DNA of 64,000 nucleotides from CAINVV01 sp038323575 (GTDB lineage Bacteria > Bacteroidota > Bacteroidia > Bacteroidales > Prolixibacteraceae), in contig JBBQHB010000003.1 in NCBI GenBank assembly GCA_038323575.1, positions 1-64,000 on the forward strand. The letters run 5' to 3'. The notes beneath the pieces were generated by a model. It ran no database searches, was not told where the DNA came from, and was given only the letters and a program-made list of their open reading frames with translations. Positions within the stretch are counted from its first letter, which is position 1; the number at the start of each line of letters is the position of its first letter. Positions 24,458 through 33,307 of this stretch are shown here, piece after piece. Position numbers and translations under genes: made by a program.

Positions 24458-25246
24458 CTAAAATTTCATTGCAAACGCCACTCCTCCACCCTTTTGATAA
24501 ATCGCAGGAATTACTAAAGCATTTCCAAATGGTTTGTTTCCCCAGCGGTAACGGTGTGTGAGGTAAACTATTTTGACTGATGTGATTCCGATACCGGCGC
24601 CAATAAGTACATCAGAGGCCCAGTGCCGGTTGTTGGCAACACGCAGAAAACCGGTTGCCGTGGCACACAGGTAGCCCCCGACACTGATCCAGGGTGAGGT
24701 GTCGCGGTACTCCATATCAAGGAGTGTTGCCGAGACAAATGCTTGTGCCGTGTGACCGGATGGCATCGAGTGATCCGTACTGCCGTCGGGACGCGTGTCA
24801 TGAATGAAATATTTCATGGACGAAACAATGGCATTCATCAGCAATTCAGATTTTCCGGTAAGGATGACCTGGTTCGTCAGATCATTCCTGCTTTTCATTC
24901 CCAACAGTTTAAAACCGTACAGGGCTGCCAATGGAACGAATTGAAGGTAATTGTCGGCAGTTGTCCTAAACCCGCCCATTTTATCCTGAACATGCTGCTG
25001 AATTCTTTCTTTGCCGAAAACCGTATTGGATGGAAGTGATTCGACAATAATGCCTGCAGTTATCAGGGAAGCCGGAAAAACAGCTGATTTCAGTAGAGAA
25101 TGTGTCCCTGCAGCGGAGGAATAATTCACCTTCGCTGAATCGGGCAAATTGTATGTTAAAATTTCAGGGCTGTTGAATGCCTGAACCTGGGCAGATAAAC
25201 TTCCGCATAAGATCAGCAACAGGCAAAAAGAAAAGAATCGTCTCAT
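24458..25246 (-). CDS. PAP2-family membrane-associated phosphatase
   Basis: A 262-residue exported acid phosphatase-like protein. The three PAP2 signatures are present: KYFIHDTRP (KxxxxxxRP), SMPSGHTAQAF (PSGH) and RVANNRHWASDVLIGAGIG (SRxxxxxHxxxD type, here NNRHWASD). A signal peptide (about residues 1-22) is followed by hydrophobic segments. Such enzymes dephosphorylate undecaprenyl pyrophosphate, phosphatidic acid or lipid A precursors; the substrate here cannot be told. It stands alone, convergent with the B12 locus. Confidence 0.82.
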   Translation of the reverse strand: MRRFFSFCLLLILCGSLSAQVQAFNSPEILTYNLPDSAKVNYSSAAGTHSLLKSAVFPASLITAGIIVESLPSNTVFGKERIQQHVQDKMGGFRTTADNYLQFVPLAALYGFKLLGMKSRNDLTNQVILTGKSELLMNAIVSSMKYFIHDTRPDGSTDHSMPSGHTAQAFVSATLLDMEYRDTSPWISVGGYLCATATGFLRVANNRHWASDVLIGAGIGITSVKIVYLTHRYRWGNKPFGNALVIPAIYQKGGGVAFAMKF

Positions 25247-25394
25247 TTTTTGTTATTATTTTGTGCAAGTAAGTTAAAAGCAGCGAATATTGTATCCCGC
25301 GCTGATTATGGAATGGTTTTTGCTTAGTTTGCAGGGCAAATGGGATGTTATACCCGGCAGGAATCGATCTTATAAATTACAAATTATATCTCCA

Positions 25395-25970
25395 ATGAAG
25401 AATTTAAGCTGCATCATCCTGTTTTGTACTCTGATATTCCTAAGTATTGCGCTTTATGGCCAGGACCAGAGAAATGAAACAGAAAATAAACTGAGAAGAA
25501 AGGAAAAAAGGAAGATAGAAAACATACAAAATGAACTAATTGACAGTCTGAACTTCTCAAGGGTCAAATCTGCCATCGAAAACAAAAGTTGGGTTTTACC
25601 GGTGAGCATATTATACGGTCAAAACGGCCAGGCTATCCAATTGGATAACCCGGAAAACAATATTTCAATGAACAACAAATCAGCTGCTGTTCACCTATCC
25701 TTCAAATATGAGACCTTTGAGAAGAAGGGGATCGCAAGGATTAATGCCGGAGGCAGGGTCACAGATTATTCAATGAAAACTGATAAAAATGGTGCCATTC
25801 TGATCAGATTCATGGTTTTCAACAAGGGTAATGGCGCTGAAGTAACCATCAGGCTTGATGGTTACGGAAACAGGGCTTTTGCCGAAGTAGAATCACCAAC
25901 AACCGGCAGTAAGATAAGATATATGGGCCGGCTGGTGCCGCTCGGGGATGTAAAAAAGAAGGTTAAATAG
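25395..25970 (+). CDS. DUF4251-like exported protein
   Basis: The start is ATG 25395, which gives a clean signal peptide (CIILFCTLIFLSIALYGQ) and a 191-residue product; the longer frame from TTG 25290 has no support. A charged helix (ETENKLRRKEKRKIENIQNE) is followed by a beta-rich domain, FSRVKSAIENKSWVLPV through AEVESPTTGSKIRYMGRLVPL, resembling the Bacteroidota family DUF4251. Function unknown; it is probably periplasmic. Confidence 0.7.
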   Translation: MKNLSCIILFCTLIFLSIALYGQDQRNETENKLRRKEKRKIENIQNELIDSLNFSRVKSAIENKSWVLPVSILYGQNGQAIQLDNPENNISMNNKSAAVHLSFKYETFEKKGIARINAGGRVTDYSMKTDKNGAILIRFMVFNKGNGAEVTIRLDGYGNRAFAEVESPTTGSKIRYMGRLVPLGDVKKKVK

Positions 25971-26015
25971 AAGGCAATTCTTTGGCAGACTATTTTAAGT
26001 CTGATGACTTAAAGG

Positions 26016-26023
26016 TATTTTTG
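26016..26023 (+). promoter_or_regulatory. candidate -7 element before ribH
   Basis: TATTTTTG matches TAnnTTTG, 39 bp before the ribH start codon. A small hairpin (TTTAAGTC/GACTTAAA, about 25994-26013) lies just upstream. No well-placed -33 TTG was seen. Confidence 0.35.
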
Positions 26024-26062
26024 CATTAAGATTTAACATTTCAAACATTATAAACTTCAATT

Positions 26063-26560
26063 ATGGCAACAGTAAATCTCTCCGACCACGTCAACCATGA
26101 TGTTCCTGATGCAAAAGGGATGAAATTCGGCATCGTCTATGCAGAATGGAATCCTGATGTAACTATTTCACTGAAAAACGGAGCAGTTGATACCCTCCTT
26201 AAATTCGGCGCTTTGCGCGAAGACATCCATGTTGAAGAGGTACCGGGAACCTTCGAACTGACGTTAGGCGGGCAGCTGATGGCTGAAAACACTGAGGTAG
26301 ATGCCGTTATCCTGCTCGGCTGCGTGATACAAGGTGAAACCCGTCATTTCGACTTTATCTGCCAAGGGGTAACTTACGGTACTACCAAACTTAACCTGGA
26401 ATACGGTATTCCCTTCATATTTGGCGTTTTAACGACAGATAACCAGCAGCAAGCCCTTGACAGGGCCGGAGGAAAATTGGGCAATAAAGGGGACGAGGCG
26501 GCCTATACGGCCATTAAAATGGTGGCTTTGAGCAAACGTCTTTCCATAAACGAAGGGTAA
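26063..26560 (+). CDS. ribH: 6,7-dimethyl-8-ribityllumazine synthase
   Basis: A 165-residue lumazine synthase, the penultimate step of riboflavin synthesis. Visible motifs are FGIVYAEWNPDV (substrate phosphate/ring site), VPGTFELTLGGQLM, LLGCVIQGETRHFDF (with the catalytic His region) and PFIFGVLTTDNQQQALDRAGGKLGNKGDEAA. Length is normal. It is a single-gene unit with its own candidate promoter and a strong hairpin after the stop codon. Confidence 0.95.
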   Translation: MATVNLSDHVNHDVPDAKGMKFGIVYAEWNPDVTISLKNGAVDTLLKFGALREDIHVEEVPGTFELTLGGQLMAENTEVDAVILLGCVIQGETRHFDFICQGVTYGTTKLNLEYGIPFIFGVLTTDNQQQALDRAGGKLGNKGDEAAYTAIKMVALSKRLSINEG

Positions 26561-26600
26561 AGGAGAAAGGATAAAGGAGAAAGGAGAAAGGAGAAAGTAA
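26561..26600 (+). repeat. AAAGGAG heptamer tract after ribH
   Basis: Five units of AAAGGAG/AAAGGAT follow the ribH stop codon directly and run into the terminator hairpin. The same arrangement, heptamer tract then an ACGCCG hairpin, occurs after purL (49362-49424). Confidence 0.8.
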
Positions 26601-26633
26601 AAAACGCCGCAATCGAAATTGCGGCGTTTTTTA
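26601..26633. terminator. bidirectional terminator between ribH and yidC
   Basis: AAAACGCCGCAAT, a CGAA loop and ATTGCGGCGTTTT form a perfect stem with A-rich 5' and T-rich 3' sides, so it can end transcription on both strands. Confidence 0.9.
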
Positions 26634-26654
26634 GGATGGTAATTGATTGAAAAA

Positions 26655-28580
26655 TTATCTTTTCTTCTTGTCTTGTAATGCCTTTTGCTTGGTCATCTCG
26701 TCCAGGCGGGTCTGGAATTTTGATTTGGTGACCGGTATTTTCTGCTTGGCTTTCATTTGTGCATGGATCTTATCTTCATCGATCAGTTTTTTGAAAATGT
26801 ACATCTGCACAAAAGTCAGTACCAGTGATAAGAAGTAATACAGACTCAAACCTGCTGCGTAGCTGTTGAAAATGAACAGGAACATCAAAGGCATCAGGTA
26901 CATCATGGTTTTCATGCCCGGCATCTGCTGCGTGCCTGCACCGGTCATTTCGTTGTTGTATTTCACGTACAGAATGTTGGTGACAGTCATCAGCAAACAG
27001 AACAAACTAACGTGATTTCCAAAGCCAAAAGGTATCGTGAACGGCAATGTCATGATGGAATCGTAAGTTGACAAATCACTTGCCCAAAGGAAGCTTTGCT
27101 GGCGAAGTTCGATTGAGATCGGGAAGAAATAGAACATGGCAATCAGGATCGGCATCTGGAGCAGCATCGGCAGACAGCCGCCCATGGGATTTACCCCTGC
27201 TTTCTTGTAAAAAGCCATTACAGCCTGTTGTGACTCCAGTTTTTTATCTTCACCGAATTTCTTCTGAATCTCCTCAATCTCGGGTTTTAAAATCCGCATT
27301 TTGGCGGTTGAAATATAGGATTTGTAAGTAAAGATCAATGTCAGCAGCTTAATATAAATAGTTAGCAGCAGAATGATCAATCCATAATTACTGATGTAAC
27401 GGCTTAAAAAATCAAAGGCAGGTATAACAATAAATTTATTGACCCATCCGATTACTGTCCAGCCAAGTGCAAGCTGCTCTTCCATACCCAAATCATACTG
27501 TTTCAGTGTGTTGTATTGATTTGGACCGAAAAAGAACTTAGCAGGAAAATTTTCGCTTCCTTTTATATCCAGGGGAATTGTCAAATCTGCCGTCATCGCG
27601 GCAACATGTGTTGAATCTAATTCATTGTGTTTTGTCGAAATTTGTCCGTTCTGGAATGCCTGGTCGGCAATCAACACAGAGGAGAAAAACTGCTGTTTGA
27701 ACCCTACCCATTTCACCTTGGTTGACAGGGATTTGGACTCTGACTTGGCAGGAGCAAGTTTTTCTACCTCGTCTTTGTCAAACTTATAGTAAATGGTTGA
27801 TTGGTTGTTTTCTCCGAACTTCGACATTTTCTCCTGGCGCGGCATATTGATGCTCCAGAGAAAGTTAACATACTCGGAATTGGCACCTGCAACCTTCTTC
27901 AAACCCGATGTTTTGATGTTAAAATCCAGCAGGTATGAGTTATTTTTAAGGGTATAGACATATTCAATGAAAACGTCGTTCCCTGCATCCAGGCGCATCG
28001 AAACGGTTTTAGAATCACTTGTATTCTCCTTGTTGTATTTTTCGCGTCCCTCATACCCTTTGGGCACATTGCTGCCAGCCACGGTCACCAGACTATCTGT
28101 AACAGAGGGTTGAAAGAAAAAATGGTCTGTCTGGATGCTTTTATTCTGAGAAAAGAAATTCAATCCAAAATGGTTCTCCTCTCCCTCAAAAAGCACCAGC
28201 GGTTTGCCGTCGAACCTTTTGTAATCCTTTAGTTCGACAGAATAAATTTTACCCCCTTTGTTGGATAAAACCACCTTCATCAGGTTATTTTCAAGCGTAG
28301 TGAATTTCTCTTCTCCTTTTGCTGCAACAGCAAATACTCCGTAAAGATTGGTCAACTCATTCTCAACAACTGCAGCATCTTTTATCGTAATATTCGGCTG
28401 AACAGCAGAAAGTTCAACCTGTTTGGCGTTCTCTTTGGTTTTTGCCATTTCTGCAACTGCAATGGAATCGTTCTTCAGCCTCAGTTTTTCGATTTCTTTT
28501 TCTGAAGGTTTATTAAAATAACTGGCAGCAAACAAAATAGCAAAAATGAGAACCAGTCCGGCGATGGTATTCTTATCCAT
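26655..28580 (-). CDS. yidC: membrane protein insertase YidC
   Basis: A 641-residue YidC/Oxa1 insertase of the Gram-negative type. An N-terminal membrane helix (about 5-22) is followed by the large periplasmic P1 beta-domain (about 60-350), then the conserved five-helix insertase core from about residue 375 (LGWTVIGWVNKFIVIPAFDFL, KMRILKPEIEEIQKKFGEDKK, GVNPMGGCLPMLLQMPILIAMFYFFP). A basic tail (KQKALQDKKKR) faces the cytoplasm. It inserts and folds inner-membrane proteins. The gene starts 3 bp after the pyrG stop codon in a DUF349-pyrG-yidC operon. Confidence 0.95.
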   Translation of the reverse strand: MDKNTIAGLVLIFAILFAASYFNKPSEKEIEKLRLKNDSIAVAEMAKTKENAKQVELSAVQPNITIKDAAVVENELTNLYGVFAVAAKGEEKFTTLENNLMKVVLSNKGGKIYSVELKDYKRFDGKPLVLFEGEENHFGLNFFSQNKSIQTDHFFFQPSVTDSLVTVAGSNVPKGYEGREKYNKENTSDSKTVSMRLDAGNDVFIEYVYTLKNNSYLLDFNIKTSGLKKVAGANSEYVNFLWSINMPRQEKMSKFGENNQSTIYYKFDKDEVEKLAPAKSESKSLSTKVKWVGFKQQFFSSVLIADQAFQNGQISTKHNELDSTHVAAMTADLTIPLDIKGSENFPAKFFFGPNQYNTLKQYDLGMEEQLALGWTVIGWVNKFIVIPAFDFLSRYISNYGLIILLLTIYIKLLTLIFTYKSYISTAKMRILKPEIEEIQKKFGEDKKLESQQAVMAFYKKAGVNPMGGCLPMLLQMPILIAMFYFFPISIELRQQSFLWASDLSTYDSIMTLPFTIPFGFGNHVSLFCLLMTVTNILYVKYNNEMTGAGTQQMPGMKTMMYLMPLMFLFIFNSYAAGLSLYYFLSLVLTFVQMYIFKKLIDEDKIHAQMKAKQKIPVTKSKFQTRLDEMTKQKALQDKKKR

Positions 28581-28583
28581 AAA

Positions 28584-30203
28584 TTAAATTGAATTTTTTA
28601 GAGAATTTTCGATAACCGCTTTTATAAATGCAACGAAAAGCGGATGTGGCTGAAGTACAGTACTTCTGTATTCAGGGTGAAACTGAACCCCGACGAACCA
28701 TGGATGATCCGGGATTTCGACGACTTCAACCAAATTGGTATCGGGATTAATACCTGTTGCTTTCATGCCTGCTTTTTCGAATTTCGGTAAGAAGGCGTCG
28801 TTGAACTCGTATCTGTGTCTGTGACGTTCTGATATTTTAGTCTTGCCGTAAGCGGCAAAAGCGTTTGAATCCCGTTTCAGGTGACAGTCATATGACCCGA
28901 GCCGCATGGTTCCGCCCTTGTCAGTGATTCCTTTCTGTTCATCCATTAAATCAATAACGGGAAACTCGGTGTTCGGATTCATCTCGGTAGAGTCAGCACA
29001 AGCAAGATGAAGAATATTCCGTGCAAATTCAATGACGGCTATCTGCATACCCAGGCAAATCCCAAAATAGGGTATCTTCTGTTCACGGGCATATTTAGCC
29101 ACAAGAATTTTTCCCTCAATGCCCCTGTGACCGAACCCCGGTGCGACGAGAATTCCCTGGCAATCTTTCAGTTTTCGCTCTATATTTTCTTCGTTGATTT
29201 TTTCTGAATGTATCCACTCAACCTTTACCCTGCATTCGTTGGATGCTCCGGCGTGAATAAGGGCCTCAGCAATAGATTTGTATGCATCCCTTAATTCAAC
29301 ATACTTACCGATCAGCGCAATTTTCACCTCCTTTTTGGGATTTTTGTAACGGAAGAGAAACTCATTCCAATTTTTCAGGTCGGGTTCCTCCCCCATCGGC
29401 AGTCCCAGTTTTTTCAACACAATCTCATCCAGTTTTTCATCCCGCATTCTGATGGGAACTTCGTAGATGGTTGATACGTCAATCGATTCAATCACAGCCT
29501 CTTTACTGACGTTGCAAAACAGTGCCACTTTGCCCTTAAGGTCTGGTGTCAGCTTGTGTTCTGTCCTTAAAACAAGGACATCCGGCTGTACTCCGTTCTC
29601 AAGAAGCTGTTTTACTGAGTGTTGCGTCGGCTTTGTTTTCAATTCACCGGAAGCCTGTAAATATGGAACCAAAGTCAGATGAATAATCAGGGCATCCGTG
29701 CCCAACTCCCATTTCATCTGACGAACGGCCTCAATGTAAGGCAGCGATTCGATGTCGCCGACAGTACCTCCAATCTCAGATATTACTACATCAAATTTCT
29801 TCTTTGAGCCGAGGAATTTGATGTAACGCTTAATTTCATCCGTGATGTGGGGGATAATCTGAACTGTTTTACCGAGAAAGTCTCCTCTCCGCTCTTTGTT
29901 GATAACGGATTGGTAAATTCTGCCGGTAGTAACATTATTGGCCTGGGAGGTCGGAGAATTCAGAAAACGCTCGTAATGACCCAGATCGAGATCTGTTTCA
30001 GCTCCATCTTCAGTAACATAACACTCCCCGTGTTCATAGGGATTTAGTGTACCCGGATCAACGTTGATGTAGGGATCGAGTTTTTGGATAGTAACTTTGT
30101 ATCCCCTGGCCTGAAGCAGTTTGGCGAGAGATGAAGCAATAATACCTTTTCCGAGAGACGAAGCGACTCCTCCGGTAACAAAAATGTACTTTGTGGTAGA
30201 CAA
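28584..30203 (-). CDS. pyrG: CTP synthase
   Basis: A 539-residue enzyme that aminates UTP to CTP with glutamine. The synthetase domain (1-270) begins FVTGGVASSLGKGIIASSLA with the ATP loop and has EIGGTVGDIESLPYIEA. The class I glutaminase domain (about 290-535) shows GILVAPGFGHRGIEGK, the nucleophile in YFGICLGMQ and the histidine in GVQFHPEYRS. Length is normal. It lies between the DUF349 gene (23-bp gap) and yidC (3-bp gap). Confidence 0.96.
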   Translation of the reverse strand: MSTTKYIFVTGGVASSLGKGIIASSLAKLLQARGYKVTIQKLDPYINVDPGTLNPYEHGECYVTEDGAETDLDLGHYERFLNSPTSQANNVTTGRIYQSVINKERRGDFLGKTVQIIPHITDEIKRYIKFLGSKKKFDVVISEIGGTVGDIESLPYIEAVRQMKWELGTDALIIHLTLVPYLQASGELKTKPTQHSVKQLLENGVQPDVLVLRTEHKLTPDLKGKVALFCNVSKEAVIESIDVSTIYEVPIRMRDEKLDEIVLKKLGLPMGEEPDLKNWNEFLFRYKNPKKEVKIALIGKYVELRDAYKSIAEALIHAGASNECRVKVEWIHSEKINEENIERKLKDCQGILVAPGFGHRGIEGKILVAKYAREQKIPYFGICLGMQIAVIEFARNILHLACADSTEMNPNTEFPVIDLMDEQKGITDKGGTMRLGSYDCHLKRDSNAFAAYGKTKISERHRHRYEFNDAFLPKFEKAGMKATGINPDTNLVEVVEIPDHPWFVGVQFHPEYRSTVLQPHPLFVAFIKAVIENSLKNSI

Positions 30204-30226
30204 AACTTTCCTGATTTAAAGAGTTT

Positions 30227-32452
30227 TCAGTTGATCTCTTCCTGCTCATCGATGATTTTCATCTTCGATTTGAGCTGATCAATTTGGTCTTTTAACTTTT
30301 CTATCTGATCGTTGACACCCTGTACGAGCGATTGTGCGCCTGCAGATGTCCCGAAGAAACCAACATTGTTGGTAAGTATATTGATATCGTTCTCCAGCTG
30401 CCTGAGCCTTACTGCATAACGGTCGCGCTCGGTATTTATTTTTGACCAGCCTCTTGGTATGGATGCAAGATGTTCAATCTTGGATTTGAATTTGATTAAA
30501 TTCAAATCCGAGTCATCCATCTTAATCTTGTTAAACTGGCTTTCAATAGCCTCGTGGTATTTATTTTGAAGTTCCTCTTTTTTCCGGAAAGGAACATGAC
30601 CAATTTCTGCCCAACGGTCCTGAAATTTTTTCAGAGAGGCAAGATCATCTTTTACTATTCCTGAAAGTTTAAATTCTTCGATATCTGCAACAAGCTGTTT
30701 TTTGGCCTTCAGATTTTCATCCTGATCTCCTGTAACACCCGAAAAATGAGTCTGTTTTTTGTTGAAAAACTCATCGCAGGCTGTGCGGAAACGTTTCCAG
30801 ATCAGTTCTGATTGTTTTCTTGGAACCGGTCCAACCTCTTTCCATTTTTTCTGAAGCGTGATCAACCTATCGGTTGTGGCTTTCCATTCTTCGCTATCTT
30901 TCAGTCTTTCAGCCTGTTCGCAAATATCAACCTTCAATGCCAAATTCTGAAGCAGGTGTTCTTTGCTCTTGTTCCAGAAATTGCGTTTGTTTTGAAAGAA
31001 GGTATCGTTGGCAGCCCTGAAACGATCCCATATTTTTGAATTCTCTTTTCTTGGTCCGAATCCTGTTTTCTTCCACTCCTCCTGGAGGCCGATGACTTGT
31101 TCTGTAACATCGTTCCATTCACGCGGATTATCAGAAACGAAGGAGGAAAGCGCTTCTGCCTTTTCACAAAGTTCAATCTTCTTCTGCAGCTGCTCTTTCT
31201 GGACAGAACGTTCCTGTTCAAAATGCTGCTGGTATCTTTTATTGATAACAGAGGTGGCTGTTTTAAAGCGGTCCCAAAGCTCCTGCTTGTGGTCTCTCGG
31301 CACAGGACCTATCTCCCGCCATGCTTCGTGTAATTTCTGAAGTTCCTTAAAAGTAGCAAGCGGCTCATCCGACGCTACTGTAAGCTCTTCGGCTTTGATA
31401 CATAAAAGCAGCTTCTGATCCATGTTGCGTTTCAGGTCGAGATCACGCAATTCACGGTCGATCTTGACGAAATCATAAAAACGTTCAACCTGGTAATGGT
31501 AGTTCTCCCAGAGATCTTTGACTTTCGACTGGGGTACCTGACCAAGGGCCTTGAATTTTATTTGTAATTCATTGAATAACTGAAAAGTATTATTCAATGA
31601 ATTTTCACTGTTGACCAATGTTTTGATCTCTTCGATGAGCTCTATCTTCCTGATGTAATTCTCCTCCTTTACCGCTTCCAGTTTCTTGTTGGATTCGTAC
31701 CTGAGATTCTTGTATTCCCTGAAGAGATCTTTTAATTCTTGTTCATAAGGATCAGAGTCAGGCAGGAAAAGCTCTTCGACGTTGCCTTCAGCAACGAAAG
31801 CCGCTTTTTGTTCGCCGATTTCATGATTTCTTATTTTATAGAAACATGCCTTGATGGCATCTGCATGCGGTTTAATAACCTCAACCTCCCCTTCACCGAT
31901 AATTTTTCTCAGCGTGTTGATCAGGTTGATTTTGTTGTAAGAGGAGTAGTCGTGTATAGGCTGTCCATCTGCCGAGGGCTCATCATCGTGAAATGGATCA
32001 TCCTCTTCTTCAACATGATCCGGATGAGGTTCAAGGATCGAATCGGTTAATTCAGATTCTTTTTCATGAACAACTTCGCTTTTAACGGGTTCTTCCGGTT
32101 GGGCAGATACGAATGTATCCGCTGTCGGTTCTTCCTTTTTAACTGCCTTAGCTGATGCTTTTTTCTTTTTTTCTTTGGTTTCAGGCTTGACAACCTTTTC
32201 AGTTTCCGGCGCTTCAACAGAATTTTCAACAACCTGAGTGGTGGTGCTGTCTTCAGGAGTTTCGGCGGGAACGATTGTTTCTGATAACGGGGTCTCTGTT
32301 GTAAGTTCCTCTTCTAAGGCTTCTTCATTCTTAACAATAGTTTCCGGATTACCGCTTTTTTCTTCCGGCTGTAATTCAGAAATGGGTTGTAGTTCGTTTC
32401 CAGGTTCAGAAGCAGGGTTCTTCAATTCTTTAGATTTCATCAGCAATTTCAT
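30227..32452 (-). CDS. DUF349 repeat protein
   Basis: About 741 residues from ATG 32452; ATG 32440 (MKSKELKNPASEPG) is equally plausible, and the frame is open to ATG 32482. The first 170 residues are acidic, low-complexity and probably disordered (rich in E, P, T and V). The rest is at least five DUF349 helical repeats, recognisable by LWDRFKTATSVINKRYQQHF, IWDRFRAANDTFFQNKRNFW and IWKRFRTACDEFFNKKQTHF. A C-terminal coiled coil (VQGVNDQIEKLKDQIDQLKS) ends the protein. Function is not established; it is a common Bacteroidota cytosolic protein. Operon with pyrG and yidC. Confidence 0.8.
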   Translation of the reverse strand: MKLLMKSKELKNPASEPGNELQPISELQPEEKSGNPETIVKNEEALEEELTTETPLSETIVPAETPEDSTTTQVVENSVEAPETEKVVKPETKEKKKKASAKAVKKEEPTADTFVSAQPEEPVKSEVVHEKESELTDSILEPHPDHVEEEDDPFHDDEPSADGQPIHDYSSYNKINLINTLRKIIGEGEVEVIKPHADAIKACFYKIRNHEIGEQKAAFVAEGNVEELFLPDSDPYEQELKDLFREYKNLRYESNKKLEAVKEENYIRKIELIEEIKTLVNSENSLNNTFQLFNELQIKFKALGQVPQSKVKDLWENYHYQVERFYDFVKIDRELRDLDLKRNMDQKLLLCIKAEELTVASDEPLATFKELQKLHEAWREIGPVPRDHKQELWDRFKTATSVINKRYQQHFEQERSVQKEQLQKKIELCEKAEALSSFVSDNPREWNDVTEQVIGLQEEWKKTGFGPRKENSKIWDRFRAANDTFFQNKRNFWNKSKEHLLQNLALKVDICEQAERLKDSEEWKATTDRLITLQKKWKEVGPVPRKQSELIWKRFRTACDEFFNKKQTHFSGVTGDQDENLKAKKQLVADIEEFKLSGIVKDDLASLKKFQDRWAEIGHVPFRKKEELQNKYHEAIESQFNKIKMDDSDLNLIKFKSKIEHLASIPRGWSKINTERDRYAVRLRQLENDINILTNNVGFFGTSAGAQSLVQGVNDQIEKLKDQIDQLKSKMKIIDEQEEIN

Positions 32453-32603
32453 TACGGCGGTTAAGCCAGGATGGATGTACATTATATATTCTGCACGAAA
32501 ATAGATATTTACGCGTTAACGTCAATAGTTTCTGTGACATATTTTTATATTTATTTACAAAAAGGGCTTAAAAGGGAGCAATCTGACCTTGGCATACTTT
32601 TTT

Positions 32604-32611
32604 TACCTTTG
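32604..32611 (+). promoter_or_regulatory. candidate -7 element for trmD
   Basis: TACCTTTG is an exact TAnnTTTG 15 bp before the trmD start, giving a very short leader. A CTG (32583-32585) sits 18 bp upstream where the -33 TTG would be. The sequence ahead of the nucleoside phosphorylase gene (62704-62711) is the same TTTTACCTTTG. Confidence 0.45.
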
Positions 32612-32626
32612 CCGAAAATTGTATTT

Positions 32627-33307
32627 ATGCGCATAGATATCCTGACGGTTGTACCCGAATTGCTGGAAAGTCCTTTTAACCACTCCATCTTAAAACGGGC
32701 AAAAGATAAGGGGCTGGCTGAGATATATGTTCACAATATCAGGGATTGGGCTACTGACAAGCACAGACGGGTTGATGATTATGCCTTTAGCAAAGGCGCA
32801 GGAATGGTTATGATGGTGGAGCCGATCGACAAGGCCATTACTGAACTCAAAGGCGCCCGGGAATACGATGAAATTATTTTCCTGACCCCGGATGCAGCCA
32901 AATTCACCCAACAGGATGCCAACCAGCTCTCCATGAAGGGCAACCTGATGATATTATGCGGTCACTACAAAGGTATTGACCAGCGTGTACGTGACTACCT
33001 GATTACCAAAGAATTTTCGATTGGAGATTATGTTTTGACAGGCGGCGAACTGGCCGCTGCCATTGTTACAGATGCCATCGTCAGACTGCTGCCTGGAGTA
33101 TTGTCGGATGAAACTTCCGCACTCACAGATTCTTTCCAGGACGGACTGCTCACTCCGCCTGTGTACACACGTCCAGCCGAATACAAAGGATGGAAAGTTC
33201 CTGATATTTTGTTATCCGGGAACGATCAGCTGATAGACGAATGGAAAATGGAACAGGCTATCGAAAGAACACGCCGCATCAGACCCGATCTGTTCAGTCA
33301 CGACTGA
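32627..33307 (+). CDS. trmD: tRNA (guanine37-N1)-methyltransferase
   Basis: The start is ATG 32627 (MRIDILTVVPELLESPF); the frame stays open upstream to 32471, but that part is non-coding in character. The 226-residue product is a SPOUT-class enzyme that methylates G37 of tRNAs to prevent frameshifting. The knotted cofactor site is visible as LMILCGHYKGIDQRV and FSIGDYVLTGGELAA, with the catalytic segment DYAFSKGAGMVMMVEP earlier. The last 14 bp overlap the 3' end of the convergent nuclease gene. Confidence 0.95.
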   Translation: MRIDILTVVPELLESPFNHSILKRAKDKGLAEIYVHNIRDWATDKHRRVDDYAFSKGAGMVMMVEPIDKAITELKGAREYDEIIFLTPDAAKFTQQDANQLSMKGNLMILCGHYKGIDQRVRDYLITKEFSIGDYVLTGGELAAAIVTDAIVRLLPGVLSDETSALTDSFQDGLLTPPVYTRPAEYKGWKVPDILLSGNDQLIDEWKMEQAIERTRRIRPDLFSHD

